Positions 6,644 through 13,215 of a DNA stretch of 13,215 nucleotides are shown piece by piece. Each line of letters opens with the position of its first letter. Position 1 is the stretch's first letter. The DNA is taken from assembly GCA_013153765.1 (NCBI GenBank), contig JAADDT010000007.1, positions 1 to 13,215 on the forward strand, read 5' to 3'. A program made the translations under genes and the position numbers. The notes beneath the pieces were generated by a model. It was not told the DNA's origin, ran no database searches, and was given only the letters and a program-made list of their open reading frames with translations. The DNA is from Aquificota bacterium (GTDB lineage Bacteria; Aquificota; Aquificia; Aquificales; Hydrogenothermaceae).

Positions 6644-7888
6644 ATGGGACTTTCCGAAATAGAACAACTCAGGGCTTTATTCACAAAACCTACAAACTAC
6701 ATAAACACAAACAAAGGGAAGGAATACTACGACAGCCTTTACAAAAAGATGGAAAAAAGGCTATCAGAACTGAAAAAACAGAAGCCGCTAAGGGAAGATG
6801 AAATCAGGTTTGAGGAATACCTGAAGGTATGGGAGCTGACCAGAAGGGACTTCCTCAAATGGGCATCTGCCACAACCGCAATGCTGATGCTACCACCCCA
6901 GTTTGAACCGCTGGTAGCACAGGCGGCGGAGGTTATGAACAGAATTCCTATCGTTTGGATAAACATACAGGACTGTGCAGGGAACACGGAAGCACTGCTT
7001 AGAAGTGCATCACCTACGGTTGACGAGCTTATACTGGAATACCTGTCTGTAGAATACCACGAGGTAATAATGGCCGCCGCCGGAGATCAGGCTGAGGAAA
7101 ACCTCCAGAGGGCGGTGAAGGACTTTGACGGTAAGTATCTGCTTTTCGTTGAAGGCTCCATACCTGTAGGTATGCCTGAAGCGTTTACCATAGGCAGACA
7201 CCCTAAAACCGGCGTTGAACACGTTAAACACCTTGCAGAGCATTCGGCGGCTGTTATAGCCGTCGGCTCCTGTGCGGCGTTTGGTGGCGTCCCTGCGGCA
7301 CACCCTAACCCTACGGGAGCCGTAGGCGTTATGGACGTGGTAAAGGGCAAGCCGATTATAAACATACCTGCCTGTCCTGCAAACCCTGCAAACATCACGG
7401 GAGTAATAATCCACTACATACTTACAGGTGAAATTCCCGAGCTGGACAGCCTTTTAAGACCGAAGTTCGCATTTGGATACAGGATACACGACAACTGTGA
7501 AAGGAGAGCACACTTTGATGCTGGGGAGTTTGTTGAGGAATGGGGGGACTTTGGGGCAAAAAACAACTTCTGCCTTTATAAAATGGGCTGTAAGGGACCT
7601 TTCACCTTCAATAACTGTTCCATAATCAGATATAACGAAGGGACTAACTGGCCTATAGGCGTTGGAAGGGGCTGTATCGGTTGTTCAGAGCCTAACTTCT
7701 GGGACGTTTACGCCACGGAAAGACCTGTGGCGGACGCACCTATACAACCGCCGGCAGGAAGGGGCGTTGAGGCTACAGTTGACCAGTTCGGTCTTGGAAT
7801 ACTTACAGCCGCCGCCGTCGGAATAGGAATACACGCCTTGGCAAGTGCTTTAGCCGGAAAAAGGGACGGCGAAAAGGAAGAAGAGTAA
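6644..7888 (+). CDS. hyaA: Group 1 [NiFe] hydrogenase small subunit, Tat-exported, with variant proximal-cluster motif
   Basis: This 414-residue electron-transfer subunit passes electrons from the active site through three iron-sulfur clusters to cytochrome b. A Tat motif TRRDFLKW (66-73) with a hydrophobic stretch and VAQAAE cleavage region follows an unusually long, charged 65-residue extension. Distal-cluster ligands H282, C285, C310, C316 and medial ligands C325, C344, C347 are all present. For the proximal cluster, C111, C210 and C244 are present, but the motif reads DCAGNTEALLRS, with N114 where the usual CxxC has its second Cys. The extra Cys pair of oxygen-tolerant six-Cys enzymes is also absent (GG at 214-215). 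A C-terminal hydrophobic helix (about 378-402) with a charged tail anchors it in the membrane. AGGAGG lies 6 nt before the ATG; the large-subunit gene follows after 14 nt. Confidence 0.95.
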   Translation: MGLSEIEQLRALFTKPTNYINTNKGKEYYDSLYKKMEKRLSELKKQKPLREDEIRFEEYLKVWELTRRDFLKWASATTAMLMLPPQFEPLVAQAAEVMNRIPIVWINIQDCAGNTEALLRSASPTVDELILEYLSVEYHEVIMAAAGDQAEENLQRAVKDFDGKYLLFVEGSIPVGMPEAFTIGRHPKTGVEHVKHLAEHSAAVIAVGSCAAFGGVPAAHPNPTGAVGVMDVVKGKPIINIPACPANPANITGVIIHYILTGEIPELDSLLRPKFAFGYRIHDNCERRAHFDAGEFVEEWGDFGAKNNFCLYKMGCKGPFTFNNCSIIRYNEGTNWPIGVGRGCIGCSEPNFWDVYATERPVADAPIQPPAGRGVEATVDQFGLGILTAAAVGIGIHALASALAGKRDGEKEEE

Positions 7889-7902
7889 GGAGGTTTTGAA
7901 AG

Positions 7903-9666
7903 ATGGGCAAGCATCTGGTAGTTGACCCGATAACGAGGATAGAAGGGCACTTAAGGATAGAAGCCATACTTGACGACAACAACGTGATAGTGGACGCTTA
8001 CAGCTCGTCAACAATGTGGCGGGGAATAGAAATAATAATGAAAGGCAGGGACCCGAGGGACGTTCCACTGCTTGCGATGAGAATATGCGGCGTGTGTACA
8101 GGAACGCACTACTACACTTCAACCCAGACTGTAGAGCACGCCTTGGGCATAGTTCCGCCTAAAAACGCCAGACTGGTTAGAAACCTGCTTCAAGGTTCAC
8201 TATACATACACGATCACGTGGTTCACTTTTACCACCTCCACGCACTTGACTGGGTGGACGTGGTCTCGGCACTGGAGGCTGACCCTGCAAAAGCCTCAGA
8301 CGAGGCTAAAAAATGGGCAAACATGCTTACAGACCCGATAACAGGAGAGACCATACAGCCTTGGAATGCGGGGGAAGGAACCTTCAGGGCAGTTCAGGAA
8401 AGGCTGAAAAAGTTCGTCAAGGCAGGCAGGCTGGGACCTTTCGCCAACGCATACTGGGGCAACAAATCCTATAAACTTTCACCTGAGCAAAACCTTGTGG
8501 CTGTCTCCCACTACCTTGACGCACTGGATATCCAGAGGGAGATGGCAAAGCTGATGGCAATATTCGGCGGTAAAAATCCACACCCACAATCGCTGGTCGT
8601 CGGGGGAGTTACCTGCGTTCAGGACATTAAAAACCCTGCAAGGCTGGGACAGTTTGAAAGCCTTTTAAGGCTGTCAAGGGAGTTCATATACAGGGCTTAC
8701 CTGCCGGACTTACTTATGGCGGGAGCTGTTTATGCTGACGAAGCACTGTCAGGCGTAGGCAGGGGACTTGGGAATTACATGGCTTACGGTGATTTTCGTA
8801 TGGACGACAACCCTTGGTATAAGGGAAAATTATTATTTCCACAGGGGCTTGTCCTGAACATGGATTTATCAACCGTTTACGACATAGACCAGTCAAAAAT
8901 AACGGAGGACGTGACCCACAGCTGGTACGAATACAAAGGGACTGACAAACCATTACACCCGTTTGAAGGTCAGACAAACCCTAAATACACCGGCTTCAAA
9001 CCCGACGGCACGTTAGACCCTAAAGGCAAGTATTCCTGGATAAAATCTCCTATTTACGACGACCACAGAGTTGAGGTTGGACCACTTGCCAGAATGATCG
9101 TGGGCTACGCAAGGGGAGACGAAAGGATAAAGCACTACGTTGACTGGTTGCTGAAATCGGGAAACCTTCCCACACAGGTTTTATTCTCCACCGTAGGCAG
9201 AACAGCCGGAAGGGCTATAGAAACAGCAATAATGGTTGACGTTATGAAAGAATGGCTTGACGAACTGGCAAGGAACGTTGCTTCAGGGGATTTAAGCACT
9301 TGGACGGATTATGACTTTGAAAGTCTTACAAAGGGAAACGAGCTGAAAGGATACGGTCTTACGGAAGCACCCCGGGGAGCATTGGGACACTGGATAAGGA
9401 TAAAGGACGGTAAGGTTGAAAACTATCAGGCGGTAGTCCCATCAACGTGGAACGGGGCACCACGGGACTACAAAAACAGGATGGGAGCTTACGAAGCCTC
9501 CCTGATAGGAACTAAAATGGCTAACCCGGACCAGCCACTTGAGATACTGCGGACTATCCACTCCTTTGACCCGTGTATCGCCTGTGCCGTCCACGTGATA
9601 GATGCAAAAGGCAGGGAGCTTGGCGTTTACAAGGTTGAGCCTGTTGGCGGAGCCTGTCTCCTATAA
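7903..9666 (+). CDS. hyaB: Group 1 [NiFe] hydrogenase large subunit
   Basis: This 587-residue catalytic subunit splits H2 at a NiFe(CN)2CO centre. The N-terminal L1 motif is RICGVCTGTH (Cys62, Cys65, His69) and the C-terminal L2 motif is DPCIACAVH (Cys558, Cys561, His564), so all four nickel-binding Cys are present. The 23 residues after His564 (VIDAKGRELG to the end) are the peptide removed by the maturation protease after nickel insertion. The start MGKHLVVDPITRIEGH is typical, and AGGAGG, overlapping the small-subunit stop, precedes it. It has no signal peptide of its own and should cross the membrane together with the small subunit. The intact ligands mean that the full Fe(CN)2CO assembly path must work in this cell. 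Cytochrome b follows after 17 nt. Confidence 0.98.
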   Translation: MGKHLVVDPITRIEGHLRIEAILDDNNVIVDAYSSSTMWRGIEIIMKGRDPRDVPLLAMRICGVCTGTHYYTSTQTVEHALGIVPPKNARLVRNLLQGSLYIHDHVVHFYHLHALDWVDVVSALEADPAKASDEAKKWANMLTDPITGETIQPWNAGEGTFRAVQERLKKFVKAGRLGPFANAYWGNKSYKLSPEQNLVAVSHYLDALDIQREMAKLMAIFGGKNPHPQSLVVGGVTCVQDIKNPARLGQFESLLRLSREFIYRAYLPDLLMAGAVYADEALSGVGRGLGNYMAYGDFRMDDNPWYKGKLLFPQGLVLNMDLSTVYDIDQSKITEDVTHSWYEYKGTDKPLHPFEGQTNPKYTGFKPDGTLDPKGKYSWIKSPIYDDHRVEVGPLARMIVGYARGDERIKHYVDWLLKSGNLPTQVLFSTVGRTAGRAIETAIMVDVMKEWLDELARNVASGDLSTWTDYDFESLTKGNELKGYGLTEAPRGALGHWIRIKDGKVENYQAVVPSTWNGAPRDYKNRMGAYEASLIGTKMANPDQPLEILRTIHSFDPCIACAVHVIDAKGRELGVYKVEPVGGACLL

Positions 9667-9683
9667 GTCTGGAGGAACCGGTT

Positions 9684-10376
9684 ATGTATAAAAGAGTAAA
9701 AAGAATGACCGCAACAATGCGGATTATACACTGGATAAACGCAGTATCCATACTTGCGGCTGTTATTACAGGTCTTTACATAGGACACCCTTACTACCAG
9801 ACCCTTATTTCAGAGCCGGCTGTCCACAAGTACGTGATGGCTTACAACAGGTGGATACACTTTATAGCCGCCATACTCCTTGACGTTACCTCCATCGTAA
9901 TCGTTTATTTGTACTTCTTCAGCAGGTTTGAAAAGCCGATAAAAAAGGTAATTCCCACACCACAAAACGTAAAAGAGTTTTTTGAGGTATTTATAAACCT
10001 TATCACCCTAAACAGAAGGAAAAACTTTGACAGTTCAAAGCTGGACAGCTTTAACGCAGTTTACTTTACTATACTCCACCTGTTATTACTGCTTATGCTG
10101 TTTACAGGACTGCAGATGTATGTATGGGGACTGTACCACGGCGAGTCCTCCATAGGAGCGTGGTGGCCTTGGCTTTTACACGTGGCTACAGACTGGACAC
10201 TATGGATATTCGGTGGTTTCCACGGAGTAAGGATAGTCCACCACATAACAATGTGGATAATTATAGTCTGGACAGTGTTCCACGTTTATTATCAGGTCTG
10301 GAGGACTATATTCTGGCGTGAAGGTGATATGGCAATAGTATTCGGCGGATACAAGTTTAAAAAGGTGGAAAAATAA
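9684..10376 (+). CDS. hyaC: Hydrogenase cytochrome b subunit (HyaC/HupC family)
   Basis: This 230-residue di-heme membrane protein anchors the hydrogenase and passes its electrons to quinone. Four hydrophobic helices are visible (about 17-34, 57-77, 125-148 and 185-206). Candidate heme ligands are His16 in RIIHW, His59 in NRWIHF, and His186/His187 and His200 in VHHITMWIIIVWTVFHVYY, the pattern of the family. The end, REGDMAIVFGGYKFKK, matches the usual cytoplasmic tail. GGAGG lies 8 nt before the ATG. It is third in the structural operon. A stem-loop overlaps its stop codon and may end part of the transcripts. The enzyme is therefore a respiratory uptake hydrogenase at the membrane. Confidence 0.94.
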   Translation: MYKRVKRMTATMRIIHWINAVSILAAVITGLYIGHPYYQTLISEPAVHKYVMAYNRWIHFIAAILLDVTSIVIVYLYFFSRFEKPIKKVIPTPQNVKEFFEVFINLITLNRRKNFDSSKLDSFNAVYFTILHLLLLLMLFTGLQMYVWGLYHGESSIGAWWPWLLHVATDWTLWIFGGFHGVRIVHHITMWIIIVWTVFHVYYQVWRTIFWREGDMAIVFGGYKFKKVEK

Positions 10377-10390
10377 ACCCTTTTTCCGCC
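10364..10390 (+). terminator. Candidate terminator overlapping the cytochrome b stop codon
   Basis: GGTGGAAAAA (10364-10373) pairs with TTTTTCCGCC (10381-10390), a 10-bp stem with one G-U pair and a 7-nt loop that includes part of the TAA. Only a modest T-rich stretch (TGCTTTTG) follows. It could give partial termination, so that the structural genes are expressed more than the maturation genes, or act mainly as a 3' stabiliser. Confidence 0.45.
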
Positions 10391-10410
10391 TGCTTTTGTA
10401 AAAACGACCC

Positions 10411-10439
10411 TTCCAATATACCGTTCTACTATTTATAAT
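10411..10439 (+). promoter_or_regulatory. Candidate promoter of the maturation genes (hyaD onward)
   Basis: TATAAT at 10434-10439 is a perfect -10. The matching -35 position (10411-10416, TTCCAA, 17-bp spacing) is weak. Transcription from about 10446 would give a leader of some 22 nt containing GGAG, 5 nt before the hyaD ATG. The weak -35 suggests dependence on an activator or simply low output. Confidence 0.5.
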
Positions 10440-10450
10440 CATTGTACAAC
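10423..10450. promoter_or_regulatory. Inverted repeat around the hyaD -10
   Basis: GTTCTAC (10423-10429) and GTACAAC (10444-10450) form a 7-bp dyad with six matching positions and a 14-bp spacer, centred on TATAAT. Its shape is close to that of the dyad at the nikL promoter (seven-base arms beginning GTA, 13-bp spacer), so both could be sites for one regulator, with NikR the first candidate. Confidence 0.33.
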
Positions 10451-10467
10451 CCTGAAACGGAGACCGT

Positions 10468-11040
10468 ATGGAAAAGATAGGAGTTGTGGGCGTCGGGAAC
10501 GTCCTTTTTAAAGACGAAGGTATAGGCGTTTTTGCCGTAAAATACCTTCAGGAAAACTACACATTCTCACCGGAGATAGACCTGATAGACGCAGGCACAC
10601 TTGGATTTGGTCTGATGGGATACCTGCACGAATACGACCACATCATACTGATTGATACCCTGTCTGTAAACGATAAAGCCGGTTCCGTTTACAGGCTAAC
10701 ACCTGACCAGCTTTCCGGACTTTCCTCTTACCACCAGACGGCTCACGAGGTTGAAGTCCTCCAAATGCTGGAGCTTACGCCACTGACGGGAAAGATGGCT
10801 GACACGGTGGTAATAGGCGTCGTTCCCGAGCTGATTGACAGGTCTGAAATAGGGCTTACAGAAACACTTGAGGGACAGCCTTTCAAAACGGTAATCCACC
10901 AGATACTAAAGGAGCTTGAAAGGATAGGAGTAAGCCACAAAAAGGTAAAAAACTACACCCTGAAGGAAGTGGTTATGAAACATTTCGGTTCTTACAACGG
11001 TCAGCTTTCGGACAAGAGGATAGGCGATGAAAACACCTGA
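10468..11040 (+). CDS. hyaD: Hydrogenase maturation endopeptidase (HyaD/HupD/HybD family)
   Basis: This 190-residue cytosolic protease removes the C-terminal peptide of the large subunit once nickel is in place. It has the family opening GVGNVLFKDEGIGVFA, with Glu17, then DAGTLGFGLM, Asp63 in LIDTL and His93 in YHQTAHEVE; these are the three nickel-recognition residues of the HybD fold (Glu, Asp, His). Length is slightly above the usual 160-ish residues because of a basic C-terminal tail of about 30 residues. Its gene follows the hydrogenase structural genes, so its substrate is almost certainly the large subunit encoded at 7903-9666. The ATG is preceded by GGAG. The last 14 bp overlap the start of the HypF-like gene, implying translational coupling. 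Confidence 0.94.
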   Translation: MEKIGVVGVGNVLFKDEGIGVFAVKYLQENYTFSPEIDLIDAGTLGFGLMGYLHEYDHIILIDTLSVNDKAGSVYRLTPDQLSGLSSYHQTAHEVEVLQMLELTPLTGKMADTVVIGVVPELIDRSEIGLTETLEGQPFKTVIHQILKELERIGVSHKKVKNYTLKEVVMKHFGSYNGQLSDKRIGDENT

Positions 11041-13171
11041 AGAAGTGGGCTTGAAAATATCCTTTGAATACCTGAAAGGTAATGACACCCTCCTTCAAAT
11101 GGTAAAGCAGATAGCAGACCGGCACGGAATAAGGGGATTTCTGACGAAAAAGGAAGATAAGGTTGAAATAATAGTATCTGCACCGCTGGAAAAACTGCAG
11201 GGCTTTTCAAAGGAGCTGGGAGAACTTCTGCCTTACTCACTTTTTATGTCCGATGCTTCCGTTGAAACGGTAGAGCCAATATCACCTTTCATCACAGAAG
11301 ACTTTAAGATAAAAACAGACCTGAACCTGCTACCCCAAAACCTGTCAGTCTGTCCTTCCTGCCTGAAGGAGCTGTTTGACAGGGAAGGCAGAAGGTATCA
11401 CTTTCCCTTTATTTCCTGCAATTACTGTGGAAGCCAGTACGCATACCTCCACAGGTATCCCTTCACGAGGGAAAACACCCAGTTCAGGTTTTTCAACACC
11501 TGCAACGACTGTAAAACTGAAGTTGAAAACAAAAACAGCTTCAGACACGGCTACCCGCTTACAGCCTGCCACAACTGTTTTACCCATTTTTACCTGAAAA
11601 ACAAAAACGCGGAAAAATACGGCTTTGACGGTGAAAAAACCGCACTGCTTTTCGGCGAAGGGGCAGGGCTGTTAAAGGAAGGAAAAATTCTAAAAATTTA
11701 CACCCAGAACGGGACAAAGCTGATAGGTCTGATAAACGAAAAAAATCTATCCGCCTTAAGGGAAAACCTTTTTGAAAAAAGAAAACCTATAACCGTAATG
11801 TTTACCGGCTTTGACGTGCTGGACAGATACCTTGTCCTGTCCGAGCTTGAGAAAAAAGTGCTTGCATCACAGGAAAAACCTATCCTGTACCTGAAGCCTT
11901 CGGAAAACTTTAAGGAAAGAAACGCCGTATCACCCTTTGGTTTTATAAAGGCAAAACTGCCGGACACACCGCCACTGCTTATCCTTTCAGCTTACCTGAA
12001 GGAAAAGGGCGTTGATTTCGTTTTTATAGGGGATTTTCAGGAAAACGCCGTAGAGCTGATAGAGTTCCACATAGAGGCAGACCTGCCGGTGGTGAACCTG
12101 CAGGAGGAAACAACCTGCATCGTTATTGACAGCCACATAATCATAGAAAGCGGTGAAAAGGGCATTCTGCCGTCAATCGTAAAAAGTAAAAAAACGGGAA
12201 ACCTGTCCATAGCCGGCGAGTACGCCGCACTTGATTTGGGAGACGGAGAATACCTGATAGACAAAAAGGAAAAAATATTAAACCAGCTTGAAGACTTTGT
12301 GGACAGTATAAACAGCCTGTCAGTCCTTAACGGTCTGGAGGAGGAGGTAAAAACACCTTACAAAGAGAAGAAAAAGTTTTACGACTTTCAGGGGGCAGTC
12401 CTTTCCGTCCTTGGGGAGCATAACATACTGGAACAACCTGCGGCAGGTATTTACCTGTCAAAATATTCAGACCACAACATCATAGGCGTAAAATCACACA
12501 CCAGACCGTTTACTCCCGTAATTGAGGTAAAACCGTTAAGGCTTTACCCTGACCTGAAGCAGACAGTCCACTGGATAATCAAACAGATAGAAAGCCACTC
12601 GGAAGAGGGCAAAAGGCTTATTGCAAACTTTTCCCGCAAATATCCAGACCTTTACGGCAGGATTGGAAACTCCCTGTTGACGGAAAACTACAAACTGTCT
12701 TCAAACATAACGGCAGTATTCAACGCCGTTTCCTTCCTGCTGGAGACCTTTCCTTACGAAGATGCGGACTATTTTGAAGAGCCTTTCCTGTTTTTATCAA
12801 AGGAGGCTGTAAACTTTCAGGGAAAAAAGGGAGTAAGGATAGACTACCTCCTTGTTGAAGAAGGGGGCAGGTTTCTTTTAGACTGGAGGAAACTAATTCA
12901 GAGCGTCCTGTCGTATAAGCTGGCTGGAGCCGAAAAGGATATGGTGGCATTTTCCGTTCTGGAAGGCTTTGGAGACTGGATAATAAACCAGACCCTAACC
13001 ATATGTTCAAAACTGAAAATAGAAAACGTGGCACTGGCAGGGGATTTACTTACAGAGCCTATAACCGCCGGCAAGCTGATAAACGCATTGGGCAAGGAAA
13101 AAAACCTGTATTTAAACAGGAAGCTACCTGTTGACAGGCAGAACGTAGCCTTCGGCGGAATATTTGTCTAA
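11027..13171 (+). CDS. hypF: HypF-like protein with intact zinc fingers but eroded catalytic motifs
   Basis: The 714 residues align end to end with HypF, the carbamoyltransferase that makes the cyanide ligands of [NiFe] hydrogenase. Both zinc fingers are perfect: C109/C112/C131/C134 and C159/C162/C181/C184, each CxxC-x18-CxxC. The other domains keep the fold but not the chemistry. The acylphosphatase-like region (about 8-85) lacks the GFR Arg and the loop Asn (TKKEDKV where VRNDGDGV is expected). In the YrdC part, GLGGFHLACDA becomes TQNGTKLIGLI and TSGN becomes IGDF. In the Kae1-like part, the HHHAH metal motif becomes YDFQG (about 452-456), SGGVxxN becomes AGDLLTE (671-677), and NDGG becomes DRQN (703-706). 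It sits where hypF usually lies, just before hypC. The frame is uninterrupted, so it is not a decayed pseudogene. It may be a non-catalytic paralogue or a strongly diverged enzyme. Confidence 0.82.
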   Translation: MKTPEEVGLKISFEYLKGNDTLLQMVKQIADRHGIRGFLTKKEDKVEIIVSAPLEKLQGFSKELGELLPYSLFMSDASVETVEPISPFITEDFKIKTDLNLLPQNLSVCPSCLKELFDREGRRYHFPFISCNYCGSQYAYLHRYPFTRENTQFRFFNTCNDCKTEVENKNSFRHGYPLTACHNCFTHFYLKNKNAEKYGFDGEKTALLFGEGAGLLKEGKILKIYTQNGTKLIGLINEKNLSALRENLFEKRKPITVMFTGFDVLDRYLVLSELEKKVLASQEKPILYLKPSENFKERNAVSPFGFIKAKLPDTPPLLILSAYLKEKGVDFVFIGDFQENAVELIEFHIEADLPVVNLQEETTCIVIDSHIIIESGEKGILPSIVKSKKTGNLSIAGEYAALDLGDGEYLIDKKEKILNQLEDFVDSINSLSVLNGLEEEVKTPYKEKKKFYDFQGAVLSVLGEHNILEQPAAGIYLSKYSDHNIIGVKSHTRPFTPVIEVKPLRLYPDLKQTVHWIIKQIESHSEEGKRLIANFSRKYPDLYGRIGNSLLTENYKLSSNITAVFNAVSFLLETFPYEDADYFEEPFLFLSKEAVNFQGKKGVRIDYLLVEEGGRFLLDWRKLIQSVLSYKLAGAEKDMVAFSVLEGFGDWIINQTLTICSKLKIENVALAGDLLTEPITAGKLINALGKEKNLYLNRKLPVDRQNVAFGGIFV

Positions 13172-13183
13172 AGGAGGAAAACC

Positions 13184-13215
13184 ATGTGTCTTTCAATCCC
13201 GTCAAGAATAGTTGA
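13184..13215 (+). CDS. hypC: Hydrogenase assembly chaperone HypC, N-terminal codons only
   Basis: The frame opens with MCLSIPSRIV and runs off the window end. HypC proteins begin with MC(L/I)(A/S)(I/V)P, and Cys2 is the residue that binds the Fe(CN)2CO precursor with HypD and contacts the large subunit. AGGAGG at 13172-13177 lies directly after the stop of the HypF-like gene, 6 nt before the ATG. The order hypF-hypC suggests hypD and hypE downstream. Confidence 0.87.
   Translation, partial: MCLSIPSRIV

Noticed and set aside
6644..6838. Small-subunit extension as an upstream gene fused by misread start
   Set aside because: The ATG at 6644 has AGGAGG at a good distance, and no start with a comparable site is found closer to the Tat motif.
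7010..7414. Minus-strand open frame of 134 codons inside the hydrogenase small-subunit gene
   Set aside because: Antisense shadow of a firmly identified gene; composition is Arg/Tyr-heavy and without motifs.
10124..10321. 65-codon plus-strand frame inside the cytochrome b gene
   Set aside because: Overlaps the conserved heme-binding helices of the real frame; no own start signal.
11027..13171. HypF-like gene as a sequencing artefact or frameshifted pseudogene
   Set aside because: The frame is unbroken over 714 codons, homologous blocks appear in the right order in a single frame, and both zinc fingers have exact spacing. Substitutions, not frame shifts, explain the lost motifs.

Overview
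The window reads as chromosomal DNA of a thermophilic, hydrogen-oxidising bacterium, most likely a member of the Aquificota. This is inference: it rests on a mid-range G+C content, heavy use of AGG/AGA (Arg) and ATA (Ile) codons, very compact operons, and a nickel-uptake plus uptake-hydrogenase island. No rRNA, tRNA, mobile element, CRISPR array or gene-free stretch above 300 bp was found; the longest gap between genes is about 127 bp.

Layout. (1) 1-1228: the 3' end of fabF (fatty-acid elongation) overlaps rnc (RNase III). (2) 1215-2780, minus strand: a multi-membrane GT-C glycosyltransferase of the ArnT/PMT type, whose 3' end overlaps the 3' end of rnc. (3) 2908-5777: a nickel ECF transporter, NikL-like protein, NikM, NikQ, then a strong intrinsic terminator, NikO (ATPase, probably from its own leaderless promoter) and NikR, the nickel-responsive repressor. 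(4) 5824-6561: hypB, the GTPase that delivers nickel to hydrogenase. (5) 6644-10376: a membrane-bound group 1 [NiFe] hydrogenase: Tat-exported small subunit, large subunit and cytochrome b. (6) 10468 to the end: the endopeptidase that matures the large subunit, a 714-residue HypF-like protein, and the first codons of hypC.

How it fits together. NikLMQO imports Ni2+, NikR senses it, HypB hands it to the hydrogenase large subunit, HypC (with HypF, and HypD/HypE presumably outside the window) builds the Fe(CN)2CO group, and the HyaD-type protease trims the large subunit. The dimer is then exported by the Tat signal on the small subunit and anchored to the cytochrome b that feeds quinone.

The most unusual points are: a HypF homologue whose two zinc fingers are intact but whose acylphosphatase, YrdC and Kae1-like catalytic motifs all look eroded; a hydrogenase small subunit with Asn where the second Cys ligand of the proximal iron-sulfur cluster normally sits, and with a long cytoplasmic extension before its Tat motif; dyad-symmetric operator candidates at the nikL and hyaD promoters; a leaderless nikO start placed just after a terminator; and a hairpin able to mask the hypB ribosome binding site.
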